Below are positions 9,855-18,760 of a stretch of 64,000 bases of DNA, in pieces. Source of the stretch: Prorocentrum cordatum (lineage: Eukaryota; Sar; Dinophyceae; Prorocentrales; Prorocentraceae); contig CAUYUJ010022552.1 in the NCBI GenBank assembly GCA_963575745.1, positions 27,501-91,500 on the forward strand, in the 5' to 3' direction. The first letter of the stretch is position 1; every line of letters begins with the position of its first letter. Below the pieces are notes generated by a model, which saw only the letters and a program-made list of their open reading frames with translations, ran no database searches and was not told the origin of the DNA. Position numbers and translations under genes: made by a program.

Positions 9855-10899
9855 CAACCTTGGGTGAGCTGGCCGTGGCTCCGCCACCGCCCGAGCCTCG
9901 CTCAGGGCTGTCGCGGGCGTCAGGGCCTCCAGCAGCAGCAGCAGCTGGAGGAGCAGCACCGCCAGGCGGCTCCGCTCCGCGCTGCACGCCACCCTCAGAG
10001 TTGCCCTCGGCGCCCTTCCGCTTCTTCTGCAGCCTGCTGACGTGCGCGGAGTGCTCCTGCCGCAACTTTTCTGCGGTCTCCTTGGCCTCGCCGAAGAGCT
10101 GCTTCGCCATGTCCTGCACTCCTTTTCGCAGCTGCTCCTTCCTGGCAGCTGCCTCCTTCTTGTCCGTGTCGGTGAACTCGTATATGTCGGCGAGGCCGAA
10201 GAAGTCGTCGCAGCCGTCCAGGTCGATGCACGACGTGTCGCCTGCCAGCAACTGCTCCAACTTGATCTTCGGCGCCGCGGGCTGGTCGCTGTGGGCCTGG
10301 CTGTACATGGCTTTGAGCAGGCACTTATACTCATCGTCCGCTTCGCCGAGCTTCGTCTGCAGCAGCTGGACCTCCGTCTCCTGGTCTGCACCCGCTTGGC
10401 GTAGCCTCCCCAACTTGTCGATCGCTGCCTCGAGCACCTTCTCGAGGTGCACGACCTGTGCGTGCGCTCTGTGTGCACGCACCTGCAGCGGCGGCTCCTT
10501 CGGCAGGACCGCCTCCTTCTGCTTGTACTCCAGCAACTTCTGGTACTTGGTGACCAGAGCGTGGTCGCCCGTCTTGGAGCCAAGGCTGATGAGCTGCTGG
10601 ATCTCGTCCACAGAGAGCTGTGCGTCCCCGTTGCCCAAGCCAGGCGGGAGCTGCAAGCCGACCGAGCGGGGCGTGCCGTCCGTCGCGAGCTTGCCCTCCT
10701 CCTCAGCGACGGGCTCGTTCCAGGCAGCGCGACAGTGAACACAGTGCCAGGAGCTCCAACCGTTTTTCCTGCAGCCGCACGTCTGACACTGCCACCTCCG
10801 ATGGGGCCCCTTCGAGCCTCCACGCTTGTTGCTGCCACGCTCGTCGGCCCAAGACACACTCTTCTGGTGCCCACCTGCCGCATGCTCTCCCCAAGCCAT
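9724..10899 (-). CDS. LINE ORF1: RanBP2-like zinc finger, coiled-coil protein
   Basis: This is probably the RNA-binding partner protein of the element. From the first ATG (10899-10897) to the TAG at 9726-9724 it has 391 codons; the frame is open a little further upstream, but only to a GTG. Residues 36-56 show Trp-x-C-x2-C-x4-N-x6-C-x2-C, close to the RanBP2/NZF finger, which binds RNA or ubiquitin in other proteins. Residues from about 130 to 200 and a second stretch near 250-300 are rich in Glu, Lys, Leu and Gln in heptad-like order and predict coiled coils, a usual feature of LINE ORF1 proteins that trimerise. The C-terminal ~90 residues are Gly/Ala/Pro-rich low complexity. The ORF1 in the second SL-tagged locus (60668-61204) has a finger of identical spacing. 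Function is inferred from position and motifs. Confidence 0.75.
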   Translation of the reverse strand: MAWGEHAAGGHQKSVSWADERGSNKRGGSKGPHRRWQCQTCGCRKNGWSSWHCVHCRAAWNEPVAEEEGKLATDGTPRSVGLQLPPGLGNGDAQLSVDEIQQLISLGSKTGDHALVTKYQKLLEYKQKEAVLPKEPPLQVRAHRAHAQVVHLEKVLEAAIDKLGRLRQAGADQETEVQLLQTKLGEADDEYKCLLKAMYSQAHSDQPAAPKIKLEQLLAGDTSCIDLDGCDDFFGLADIYEFTDTDKKEAAARKEQLRKGVQDMAKQLFGEAKETAEKLRQEHSAHVSRLQKKRKGAEGNSEGGVQRGAEPPGGAAPPAAAAAGGPDARDSPERGSGGGGATASSPKVDVRARAAEALGSKGGGSGAGREAGGVPGASGAAGGARGKTSGG

Positions 10900-11054
10900 G
10901 AGAAAACACGAACAGGAATCTTGAGCCACGAGGCGTGGCCGGTAGACTGAACAGTAGGACCCTCACCCTGGGCAGGGCCACTGATCGAGGGTCGTGCGGG
11001 TCTCTGACCAGCTCGAGCCCCAACCCCAGGGAAGGCGAAGGCCCCAGGCAACGG

Positions 11055-11089
11055 CTTGAGCCAAATGGCTTGAGCCAAATGGCTACGGG
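11055..11089 (-). other. Tandem dinoflagellate spliced-leader relic
   Basis: On the minus strand, 11089-11069 reads CCCGTAGCCATTTGG followed by CTCAAG, the dinoflagellate spliced leader with one T missing from its TTTT run. Directly after it, 11068-11055 repeats CCATTTGGCTCAAG, the leader without its first bases. This full-plus-truncated order is the known signature of repeated rounds: a trans-spliced mRNA is retroposed, and the new copy is trans-spliced again using the AG inside CCGTAG as acceptor. It lies about 155 bases upstream of the ORF1 ATG and touches the target-site duplication. Both units share the same missing T. Confidence 0.92.
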
Positions 11090-11107
11090 CCTTTTCCTCC
11101 TCCTCCT
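11090..11107. repeat. Target-site duplication, 5' side of the LINE
   Basis: This is the second copy of CCTTTTCCTCCTCCTCCT. It directly touches the outermost base of the SL relic, which places the insertion junction at the capped 5' end of the trans-spliced RNA. Confidence 0.6.
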
Positions 11108-11172
11108 CCTCCTCCTCCTCCTCCTCCTCCTCCTCCTCCTCCTCCTCCTCCTCCTCCTCCTCCTCCTCCTCC
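11090..11172. repeat. TCC trinucleotide tract
   Basis: Nearly pure TCC units. This is the 5' flank of the LINE insertion. Confidence 0.9.
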
Positions 11173-11807
11173 CCCCGCCTCCTCCGCGGAGTCAGCTCAG
11201 GCCTGCCCACCACACCTTGACGCCCCCCTGACCTCTAGGGGTCGTGGGCGAAAAGCATCGTCCCATCTGCGGCCTCTCGAGCCGGGCCCCTGGGCAGCGA
11301 CCCCCCGCGGCTACGGGGCGTTTTCTCGCGGATGCCCCGATATCCCCCGCCTTTCGCCCGACCCGAGAAGCGAGACAGGTGTCAAACGCAGAAACCAAGG
11401 TATTCAACGTGGGGTAAGCAGTGGCCACTCCACGTCGGCGTCCCCCCGTGAACTACAAGGGTTCTTGCCCACCTTCGCTGGCCGTGCCCCGCTCGAAGGT
11501 GTCAACATGGCCTTCCAAGGCTCTTGCATCCTTACTCTGCGCGTTGATTGTGCCCCACGTTGGCCTCGGGGTATGCAGTGCCTACCCCGCGTCGACGTCC
11601 CCCTGGCCTCCTGGGGTCCTCCAAGCCGACTCCAAAATCGGCGGCGAGCGAGGGGGGAAGTGAGAAGGGAAGTTCCTTCTCGGAAGGCGGCGGGACTCCT
11701 CTGAAGCCCTCGCGCCTTCTGAGAAGTCGTCTTGTCTTCGGGGGAGACTGGAAAACTGCTCAGAAGGCCAGGGGACTCCTTCTCCTTCTCACTTCCCCCC
11801 CCCCTGC
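11173..11807. other. Unassigned with fragments of dispersed repeats
   Basis: No gene is seen. CGCCTTTCGCCCGACCCG at about 11349 resembles the arm of the inverted-repeat element at 11824-12019. A stretch with GGAAGGCGGCGGGACTCC and GAAGTCGTC near 11680-11750 resembles sequence near 14380-14450 and 14690. Confidence 0.5.
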
Positions 11808-12035
11808 TCGCCGCCGACAAAAGTCGGGCCGGGCGAAAGGGGGGGATTGGGAAAGGGGGGGTTACGAAATTTGCTGCATGCAGCTGGTTTCGGCCCCGCC
11901 GAGGGGCCCATTCCTCGATACATAGCCGCCTCCCGGCGCCGGGAGGCGCCGGGAAAATCAGCTACGTGAGCTGATTCTCAAACCCCCCCTTTGCTATCCC
12001 CCCCTTTCGCCCGACCCGATCGCCGCCGACAAAAG
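11808..12035. mobile_element. 196-bp inverted-repeat element flanked by 16-bp direct repeats
   Basis: The element (11824-12019) starts TCGGGCCGGGCGAAAGGGGG, and its right end is the near-complement, giving imperfect terminal inverted repeats of about 38 bp. Immediately outside both ends stands the identical 16-mer TCGCCGCCGACAAAAG (11808-11823 and 12020-12035). Inside are an 18-bp perfect palindrome (11929-11946) and a small hairpin with AATCAGCT/AGCTGATT arms (11956-11976). There is no coding capacity, so it would be non-autonomous. The direct repeat is longer than usual for DNA transposons of the DDE type. Confidence 0.65.
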
Positions 12036-12239
12036 GCAGTGGTCGCGAGGCTACGGCGGCAGACGGCGGCGGACGAGGTCGGCCGCGAGCGACACGGGGG
12101 CGACGGGGAGGCCGAAGGAGCTGCCCGGCCCCGCAGGCCGACAGCAGCGCCTCGGCGGACAGCGCCGCCTCGGAGGAGGCTCAGGGAGACGAGGATCTTG
12201 ACTCCCGTGGGTCGTTCTTCTTGTTTTTGTCGGTTCACT

Positions 12240-12640
12240 CCCTCACTTCTCTCTCGTTATTTTTTTGGTCTCTCTCTCTCTCTCTCTCCCTGTCTTTTGT
12301 CTATCCTCTCTCGCTCTATCTCTCCTCTCTGTCTCTCTGTCTCCCCCTCACTTCATTTCTCTGTCATGGTATCCTTCTCTCTCTCTCTATCTATTTCTCT
12401 ATGTATATGTAACATCTCTCTCTCTCTCTCTTTTTGTCTCCTCTCCGTCTCTGTCTATATCACTGCCTTTCTATGTTATCATACCACGCTCTCTCTCTCT
12501 CTCTCTTTCCCTGTCTCTCCTTATCTCTCCATCTCTTTCTCTCCCTCTATCTCTCTCTCTCTCTGCCTCTCTCTCTCTCTGCCTCTCTCTCTCTTTCTCT
12601 CTTTCTTTTTTCTTATTGTATCTACAAATATACATGTATC
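12240..12640. repeat. TC microsatellite
   Basis: TC dinucleotides with short interruptions. It opens Ser/Leu-rich frames on the plus strand that are not genes. Confidence 0.9.
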
Positions 12641-12925
12641 CGCTTCTTCCCCCCTCTCGCTCTCTCTGGTCTTTCCTCCTGTGTTCTCCTGTTCTCCGCA
12701 AAAGGCATCTTGGACGGTTCCGGGGGACTTGTTTGGGCCTCTTGAAAGCTCTTTGACAATTGGAGGGGTGGGTCCTGAGCAGGGCAGGGCTGTTGCTTGA
12801 CGTCTTTGGTGCATCCGTGGTCAATGCAGCTCGCGCAGTATGTATCTATATATATATATACATGTGTAGAAATACACATAGCTGACGAAATGTGCACATC
12901 TATCTAGACATAACATGTAGTTATC

Positions 12926-13554
12926 AGCATCGTCATCATTATCAGCAGCAGCATCATCACCATCATCACCATCATCAGCAGCAGCATCATCAGCATCATC
13001 ATCGTCCACCCTCTTCCTTGTTTTTGTCGCCGTCCTCATCCTACCCTCGTTGTCCTCATCCTGCTCCTCCCCCCGTGGTTCTCCTCCTCCTTCTCCTCCT
13101 CCTCCTTTCCTCATCCTGCCCCTACCCCTGCTCCTGCTTCTGCTCCTCATCCTCCTCCTCCTCGTCCTTCTCCTCCTTCTCCTCCCCTTCCTCCCATCCA
13201 TGTCGCCCTCCTGCCCTTGTCCTCGTTCCCCTTATCCTCGTCCGCATCGTCCTCCTGCCCGCCCTCTTCCTCCTTCTCCCTCCCGTCATCGTCGTCCCTC
13301 TGCCCTCGTCGCCGTCGTGCTCGCCCTCTTCATGCCTCCCTCCTTGCATCATCGTCGCCCCTCTGCCTTCCCACATACCCGACTTCGCGATTCTTCCACC
13401 GAGTGTCTCCCCGGAAGCCTGGGCCCCCCCCCCCGGGGACCGGCTCCTCACACCGAGCCGCTGCCTGCTGACGCCGGCGAGGCCCCCCCGGAGGCAGAGC
13501 ACTGCAGCAGCCACGATGAAACGTGCCCGCCGGGAGCACCTTCTCCGGCACGAG
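12926..13554. repeat. CAT tract followed by TCC/TCG pyrimidine tract
   Basis: CATCAT and CAGCAG units run to about 13000, then TCC-rich sequence to about 13330, then GC-rich sequence. No gene is supported. Confidence 0.75.
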
Positions 13555-13586
13555 GGGGTCGGGGTCGGAGGAGGCCCGCCCCCTTC

Positions 13587-13750
13587 GGAGGGCACCAACT
13601 ATACACCAACACCGATCCTGGCCCAGGATCACTCTGGGCCCAGGATCGGTGTATATGCCTTCTTGCGCAAGGCAGGAGGGCGTATACACCGATCCTGGGC
13701 CCAGGGTGATCCTGGCCAGGATCGGTGTTGGTGTATAGTTGGTGCCTTCC
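13587..13750. mobile_element. Near-perfect long hairpin element
   Basis: The left arm (about 13587-13659) and right arm (about 13679-13750) are complementary over about 70 bases with only a handful of mismatches, leaving a 19-base loop. The arms start GGCACCAACTATACACC and end GGTGTATAGTTGGTGCC. Each arm itself contains a palindrome around GATCCTGGCCCAGGATC. A GTCGGGGTCGGAGGAGGCCC direct repeat flanks it at a distance (about 13558 and 13790). It is either a foldback/MITE or a locus for a long hairpin RNA. No abutting target duplication is visible. Confidence 0.7.
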
Positions 13751-14446
13751 TACCCCTGTGCAGCGCAGCCCTTCGCCCCTCGCGAGGAGGTCGGGGTCGG
13801 AGGAGGCCCGCCCCCTGTGCCGCGTATAGCCCTTCGCGCCTCCGCAGCCCGGCGGTGGCTGCTGCGACCGCGGATGTGCCATCGCCCTGCCGCCGCCGGC
13901 TGCCGGCGCCGCATTGAGCGGCGCAGGGGGAAGCGGGCCCGATCGCGCCGACGATCGCGCGTCGGCTGCCCTGCTCCGTTGCTCGTTTTCTCCCCTCGCC
14001 CCCTCCCCCCTCGCCCCTCTTCTCCTCGTCCCCTCCGACGTCCTCCCCTCGCCCCTCTCCCCCCTCTTCTCCTGCCCGTCGTCTTAGAGTCCGTCCTCCC
14101 CCCACCCGAGCCGACGCCCCGACAGTCGCGCGTCGGCTGCCCGTGTGAGGCCGCGCGCAAGCGCCCTCTTTTCCACTCGGTGTGCCACGCCGGCGGCCCG
14201 CGTAAGCCACCGCGTATAGGGTCGCTGGGCCATCTCGCGTCCGACCCGTTGCTTTTCGGCGCGCACACGGAGCAAGACCTCCTGTCAAAAGTTGTCCACG
14301 GCGCGAGGGTCTCAGTCGGCGGCGAGCCCGCGAGGGGAGTGGAAAGGGGCGGGCCTCCACAGAAGGCTCGGAGGCCCCCCAGCCTTCGGAGAAGTTCCTT
14401 CCCCCTCCCCGAAGACACAGAACCTTTCTCAGAAGGCGGCGGGGGC
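13751..14446. other. GC-rich DNA with a dispersed repeat
   Basis: Positions 14130-14260 resemble 53220-53335: both contain GCGCAAGCGCCCTC or GCGTAAGCGCCCTC, GGCGGCCCGCG and GCCATCTCGCGT. The interval also holds a C/T-rich tract (13990-14090). No gene is seen. Confidence 0.45.
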
Positions 14447-14451
14447 TTCTG

Positions 14452-14684
14452 TCAAGCAGTGGCGAAGCGTCCTGGCTCGCCTATAGCCCTTCCAAGCAAT
14501 GTTCTAAGAACCTTGTGTGGTTTCCACGAAATATTCTTAGAACATTTTTGGTTGGGACTGTCTTGGTTTAGCACATCGGGTTCATGTTCTAAGAACGTTG
14601 TTTTTGTGATTCGAACATGTTTGGGTTCTAAGAACATGTCGTGGTAGGACTACAGGAATGCCGGGACCGTCGGTCCCTGCTCAA
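14452..14684. mobile_element. 233-bp non-autonomous element, copy 1 (5-bp target duplication)
   Basis: This unit has the same length, 233 bp, as the copy at 45172-45404, with which it is clearly similar throughout. It is flanked by perfect TTCTG repeats (14447-14451 and 14685-14689). The termini are TCAAGCAG and CTGCTCAA, imperfectly complementary. Inside, the near-palindrome GTTCTAAGAAC recurs with spaced variants. There is no open frame of note, and the parent transposase family is unknown to me. Confidence 0.75.
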
Positions 14685-14689
14685 TTCTG

Positions 14690-15109
14690 AGAGGTCCCGC
14701 CGCCTTCCGAGCAGGCCCTCTCTCCTCCTCGCTCCCCCCCCCCTCGCTCGCCGCCGAGGGCTCGCCGCCGCCCGCCGCCCGCCCTGCGCCGCCGCCCGCC
14801 GCCCGGCCCGCCGAAGGACCCGCCGTCCGCAGACGGCGCAGCGGCTGCGCTCGGGCCTCCCAGGCCCGCCCCCGCGCCGCGGCCGCCGCCCTGCCCGGCG
14901 CCCGCGCGCGCGCCGCGGAGCTCCAGGCCACCCGAGTGGAGAGAGAGGAGGAGGAGGAGGAGAGGGGGCAGGAGGAGGAGGCGGAGGAGGAGGAGGAGGA
15001 GAAAGACCAGGAGGGGGAGGAGGAGGAGGGGGAGGAGGAGGAGGAGGAGGAGGGGGAGGGGGAGGAGGAGGAGGAGGAGGAGGAGGAGGAGGAGGAGGAG
15101 GAGGAGGAG

Positions 15110-15144
<35 letters not shown>

Positions 15145-15210
15145 GGGCGAGGAAGAGGACGAGGGACCAGGAAGAGGACGAGGTGGAGGGCGAGGAGGAC
15201 GAAGGAGTAG
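14690..15210. repeat. GC-rich spacer and GGA/GAC purine tract
   Basis: GC-rich sequence to about 14930, then GGA units with GAC interruptions to about 15200. The purine tract resembles the one before the related element at 17744, so both may belong to one larger repeat. Confidence 0.75.
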
Positions 15211-15217
15211 ATCCAGG

Positions 15218-15413
15218 GGCCGCCCGAATGGGGTCCGAGTGGATGGGGTCGGTGGATCGCGCCGCATCGCCGATGCATCGGCGATGCGGCCCGATGTGGA
15301 TCCCAGTTTTCTGAACGCTGACGGTGCCGATGCATCGCCGACGTCGCCAGTGCATCGCCGATGAATTTGCACGATCCTCCGACTCCATCCACTCGGACCC
15401 AATTAAGGGGGCC
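15218..15413. mobile_element. GGCCGCC inverted-repeat element, copy 1
   Basis: The arms GGGTCCGAGTGGATGGGGTC (from 15231) and GACTCCATCCACTCGGACCC (ending 15400) are nearly complementary over 29 bases. The interior repeats GATGCATCG and CGATGCAT palindromes. Related copies lie at 17744-17907 and 29755-29982. The outer ends read GGCCGCC and GGGGGCC. No clean target duplication is seen for this copy. Confidence 0.65.
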
Positions 15414-15977
15414 TTAAAGGGAGGAGGGGAGAAACGAGCAGTCCCGGGCGTCCAGGGCAGGGGCAGGGAGAGGCGGATACCACGGCCGGGGCCACCGAAT
15501 CTGCCAGATGTCATGCCCACCCTCACCTTCTTTCAACGCGCCCCCTGCGCCCCACCCCCCACCCCTCGTCCGCGTACGTTCCTCTGGGCATGATGCCCCC
15601 CCCCCCCGCTGGCTCCCGCCTTCGGCGCACCCGAAGAAGAGGAAACATCAAGAAACCACTCGCGCCGTAGAACAAGAAATGCGCACGAGTTGTGCTGCCG
15701 TTCTCGGCTCCCGGAGACCCTCGTTGGGCTCCCGAGGCCTCGCGGAACACGAGTCGGAATGAGAAACGGGTCTTGGGGAAAGGGTCGAGAGGTCTGGGGG
15801 TCCACGTTGTGAAAGAATCACGACGTCGGGAGGAGGGGAGGAGGAATGCTACAGCTGCGCTGGTCGTCGAGACGCCTCCCTCCTTGCCTTAGACCAGCGT
15901 GTCCTCTGCAGCTGCATGGATGCCGGCCCATGCTCTGACCCAATGCGAATGCGTGCGGGGGTGCAGAGGCGGAACAG
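15414..15977. other. No recognisable feature
   Basis: GC-rich, non-repetitive to the eye, with a short C run at about 15596-15608. No supported gene. Confidence 0.5.
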
Positions 15978-16085
15978 GTACCGATACCGCTACCCTTCCG
16001 TCGTCGCCACGTCTGGATTCGCCCCGACATCCTGGTCGGAACGCACCCCAGGAGAGGTCCCAGGAGTGGCGGCATCGGTATGTCC
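15978..16085. repeat. Dispersed inverted-ended repeat, copy b
   Basis: The left end GGTACCGATACCGCTACCC and the right end GAGTGGCGGCATCGGTAT are complementary over about 17 bases. The core matches copies near 23-135 and 19925-20012. Confidence 0.6.
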
Positions 16086-16184
16086 TTTGGCAGCCCAGAG
16101 GGGGGCCGGGGCTTGCTTGGGCTACGCGCACGAGTGGCAGGCCTCCCTCTCTCTATGTCCCTCCTTCGGACGGGGCTCGGACGA

Positions 16185-16345
16185 GGACAGATCCGTTCCA
16201 GGGCGTTCCGGAACGCTCTCAGAGCGTCCCGGAACGCTCTGAGAAGGAGAAGGCCGCGGCGCCCGAGACATCCCCCGCAGCCGCTGGATCTCAGAGATTC
16301 CCGATTTACCCTCACCCGATTCTGCCCTCGTCCTGGCTTCCTCTT
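16185..16345. repeat. Dispersed repeat with GCGTTCC palindromes
   Basis: GCGTTCCGGAACGC and GCGTCCCGGAACGC-type palindromes are followed by GGCCGCGGCGCCC and a GAGATTC box. The same order occurs at about 19300-19450. Confidence 0.6.
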
Positions 16346-16468
16346 GCTCCTCTCCCTCCCCCAGTGTGCCCCGCGTGTGCGAGTGCAGGACCAGCACGCG
16401 CAGCCGCGTGACGTCCGCGGGACTGCACCTGTGCAATCTGGCCGAGGCTCCAGGCTATAGTCGATTGC

Positions 16469-16618
16469 ACGTAAGAGTGACCCTTCGCCGGAGTGACCTT
16501 TGGTGCGGACTCACAGGGGTCCCCCCAGCATCGGCCAACACGCTTGGATGTGGCCCCGTCGCGGCCCCCGAAAGCCGCGCACCAAAGGTCACTCTTGCCC
16601 AGGGTCTCTCCTACGTGT
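16469..16618. mobile_element. Foldback element, short copy
   Basis: The left arm contains AGAGTGACCCTTCGCC and GAGTGACCTTTGGTGCGG. The right arm is its complement (CCGCGCACCAAAGGTCACTC at 16575). The arms are about 44 bp. A longer relative, interrupted by another element, lies at 44993-45516. No coding capacity. Confidence 0.6.
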
Positions 16619-16679
16619 AGCCGATATAGCTTGGTCTGTTCACTGTCTAAGCTTATGAGGTTGCAACCTGCAGCGGAAA

Positions 16680-16830
16680 CCCATGCCAAGAAACACCCTG
16701 CTTGCCTACAGGGTGCCCTGGGTTTCTTTGGGTTCGACGGTTTTGCTACGGAGAGCGTGACGTTCCCACACCAAACATCAATTGACGTCCTGGGGTCTCA
16801 GGGTTGGGTTTTTTGTGACAGGTTTCTTGT
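16680..16830. repeat. Dispersed repeat shared with 45556-45705
   Basis: Close similarity from CCCATGCCAAGA through GTGACGTTCCCACACCAAA to GGGGTCTCAG. In both places it follows the foldback element by about 40-60 bases, so the two are probably parts of one larger repeat. Confidence 0.65.
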
Positions 16831-16844
16831 GGTCGAGCTCCGAC

Positions 16845-17110
16845 TGTATGATGTTCCAACCTATCTTAGCCTTGACCACCAGCCAGAATTTGAAGCAACA
16901 AGATAGCACCGAAACTGGCGGATTGTCACGTGTCTGGCCCTGGGAGGCGATACTCGTTCGATAGCCTTGGCCACCAATAAGAAGTTCGAGCACCAAGAAA
17001 GTACCCAAACTGGAAGGTTGTTTTACGTGTCGGCACTGGGAGAGGCGATACTCGTTCCACACTTCGCTGGCGGGCAGACACTGTTTCGATGCTGTTCTCG
17101 GCGCTCTAAG
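16845..17110. repeat. Tandem ~100-bp repeat, two units
   Basis: Two units share GATACTCGTTC preceded by GGGAGGCGAT or GAGAGGCGAT, and TTGACCACCAG or TTGGCCACCAAT. A further unit, with its inverted partner, is at 20455-20640. Confidence 0.55.
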
Positions 17111-17743
17111 TTAAGTCTGGCATGTGGCCCTTGGGTGCGACAGGAGCAACAGACGTCTCAGCTGAAGCCGCCAGATGTTCGATGGGGCCTGCGGTGGAGA
17201 CAATAGCATGCGGCTGGGAACTTCTGGACAGCGTGTCGCTCCGCCGGCTCTGGCCCGTCACACGCCTCGGTGCGTCTCGCCATCCCTTTCCTGGCCCCCG
17301 AGCGTCCACGCCCCGAGCCTCTCCGAGCCTCCCGCCCCGGGAACGGAGCGTCACGCGATCCGATCGCAGGGCATCACGGCGTGTCGCTGAGGCCACGGCC
17401 GCGACACGCGGCCCAAAAGTTCCCGACCGTGCCCGCGCTGGTCCGGGGGCGCAGCCTGAAAGAGGGCGGAGACGATGGATGCGCCTCTCGCACGCTTCTC
17501 GCGGCGCGCGCCGGCGTGGAGTCGGGCGACCCAGAGTGAGGATGAGGGGGTGGGGAAGAGAGGGGGGAGCAGGGGGAGGGAGTGGAGGACGAGGGCGAAT
17601 AAGACGAAGACGAGGACGAAGACGAGGGCGAGGAGGACGGCGAGGAGGATGAGAAGGACGAGGAGCACGAGGAGGACGAGAGGAGGGACGAGAACGATGA
17701 AGAGGCTGAGGTGGAGGACAACGAAGACAAGAGAGGAGATCCA
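17111..17743. other. GC-rich DNA and GGA/GAC purine tract
   Basis: Nothing recognised to about 17530. From there to 17743 the sequence is a purine tract of GAGGAC-type units. The tract is stop-free in several frames, which explains the long frames crossing it. Confidence 0.5.
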
Positions 17744-17907
17744 GGCCGCCAATATCGAGGAAACGTAAATGGGGTCGGTAGATCGCTCCGTATCGCCGCT
17801 GCACCATGCACCGGCGATGCGACGTGATGTGGAGTCCGATGTTCTCCATGCCGACGTTGGCGACATATCCCCCGACCCGGTTTACTCGGACCCCATTTTG
17901 GGCGGCC
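17744..17907. mobile_element. GGCCGCC inverted-repeat element, copy 2
   Basis: It starts GGCCGCC and ends GGCGGCC, with AATGGGGTCGG on the left and CGGACCCCATT on the right. The 4-base TCCA stands on both sides (17740-17743 and 17908-17911), a possible target duplication. It is more diverged inside than copies 1 and 3. Confidence 0.6.
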
Positions 17908-18196
17908 TCCAGGAGAGGGGGTGCGTGAAAGTTGTTTCGGTAGGTTCCTGTGTCGACGCGGCGGCGACCCCACCGCGGGTGTTCAAGGTTGAGCGGCGCC
18001 AGTTGTTAGGATTCGGCAGACATCGAGCAACTTGCGCAGTCAAAAAGTCGTGATCGTGAAAGGTTCAACGATCCACGCGGTGTCAGGAGCCAACGTCGAC
18101 GATCTCCGCGATAGGAGCCTGCCGTGCCGTAGTGTGGGTGCTAAGGTCCGAGAGATGAAGCGGCTGTGTGTGAGGTTTAGGGGTACCCAGGGGGGT

Positions 18197-18345
18197 TCAG
18201 GAGGGAAGGAAGAGGAAGAGGAAGAGAGGGAGGAGGAGGAGGAGGAGGAGGAGGAAGAGGAGGAGGAGGAGGAGGAGGAGCAGGAGCAGGATGAGGAGGA
18301 GGAGGAGGAGGAGGAGGAGGAGGAAGAGGAGGTGCAGGGCGGAAG
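18197..18345. repeat. GGA/GAA purine tract
   Basis: GGA and GAA units. Poly-Glu frames crossing it are not genes. The flanking 17908-18196 and 18346-18655 show nothing recognisable. Confidence 0.85.
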
Positions 18346-18655
18346 GGGGAGGGGGTGAGGATGGAGGAGGGAGGAGAATGACTTCTCCTTGTCCTTCGCA
18401 AGCCTCTGCAGAGCCTCCTGAAATACTCAACGACGACAGAAGATGCCAACACGTTTTTGGATGCCAACAATACCTCCTGGAAGAACACAGCGTGCAGACC
18501 CTCGACCGTTGTATTTCACCCCCACACAGTTGTCGAGAGGGAGTGAGGGGTAGGAGGGCCCCACTTCCGCACTGCAGTGAGAGGAGGGGCCATAAAACAG
18601 TACAGTCTGAAACCTCCTTAAAACCGCTGCAGCATCCGTGCACATCCTGAAGCCT

Positions 18656-18760
18656 CCTACCCCATTCCTCCTGCCCCTTCCTCCTCTCCCTCCTCATCCC
18701 CCTCCTCCTTCCCCTCCCTCTCCTCGTCCCTCCTCATCTTCCTCCTCCGACGACGGCGAC
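18656..18760. repeat. TCC/CTCC pyrimidine tract
   Basis: Degenerate TCC and CCTC units. Confidence 0.8.

Larger units (their letters stand above)
4857..11089 (-). mobile_element. Full-length SL-tagged LINE-type retrotransposon
   Basis: The unit is 6,233 bp, read on the minus strand. Order from its 5' end: tandem spliced-leader relic (11055-11089), a leader of about 155 nt, ORF1 (zinc finger plus coiled coils), ORF2 (APE-type endonuclease, reverse transcriptase, zinc knuckle, RNase H), a cysteine-rich C-terminal segment in a shifted frame, and a short 3' region ending in two copies of GGAGCCAAC. There is no poly(A) tail. An 18-base direct repeat, CCTTTTCCTCCTCCTCCT, lies immediately outside both ends (4839-4856 and 11090-11107). 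It therefore looks like one complete insertion into a TCC microsatellite. The target repeat is low-complexity, so only its CCTTTTCC core gives real support. The domain order is that of non-LTR elements carrying an RNase H domain. Confidence 0.85.

Noticed and set aside
10909-10929. A third possible leader unit before ORF1 (TGGCTCAAG on the minus strand)
   Set aside because: Only the last nine bases match. The upstream part agrees no better than chance.
9855-11213. Upstream extension of the ORF2 frame to a GTG at 11213
   Set aside because: It runs through the SL relic and the TCC tract, overlaps ORF1 in another frame, has a poly-Glu start made by the microsatellite and shows no domain.
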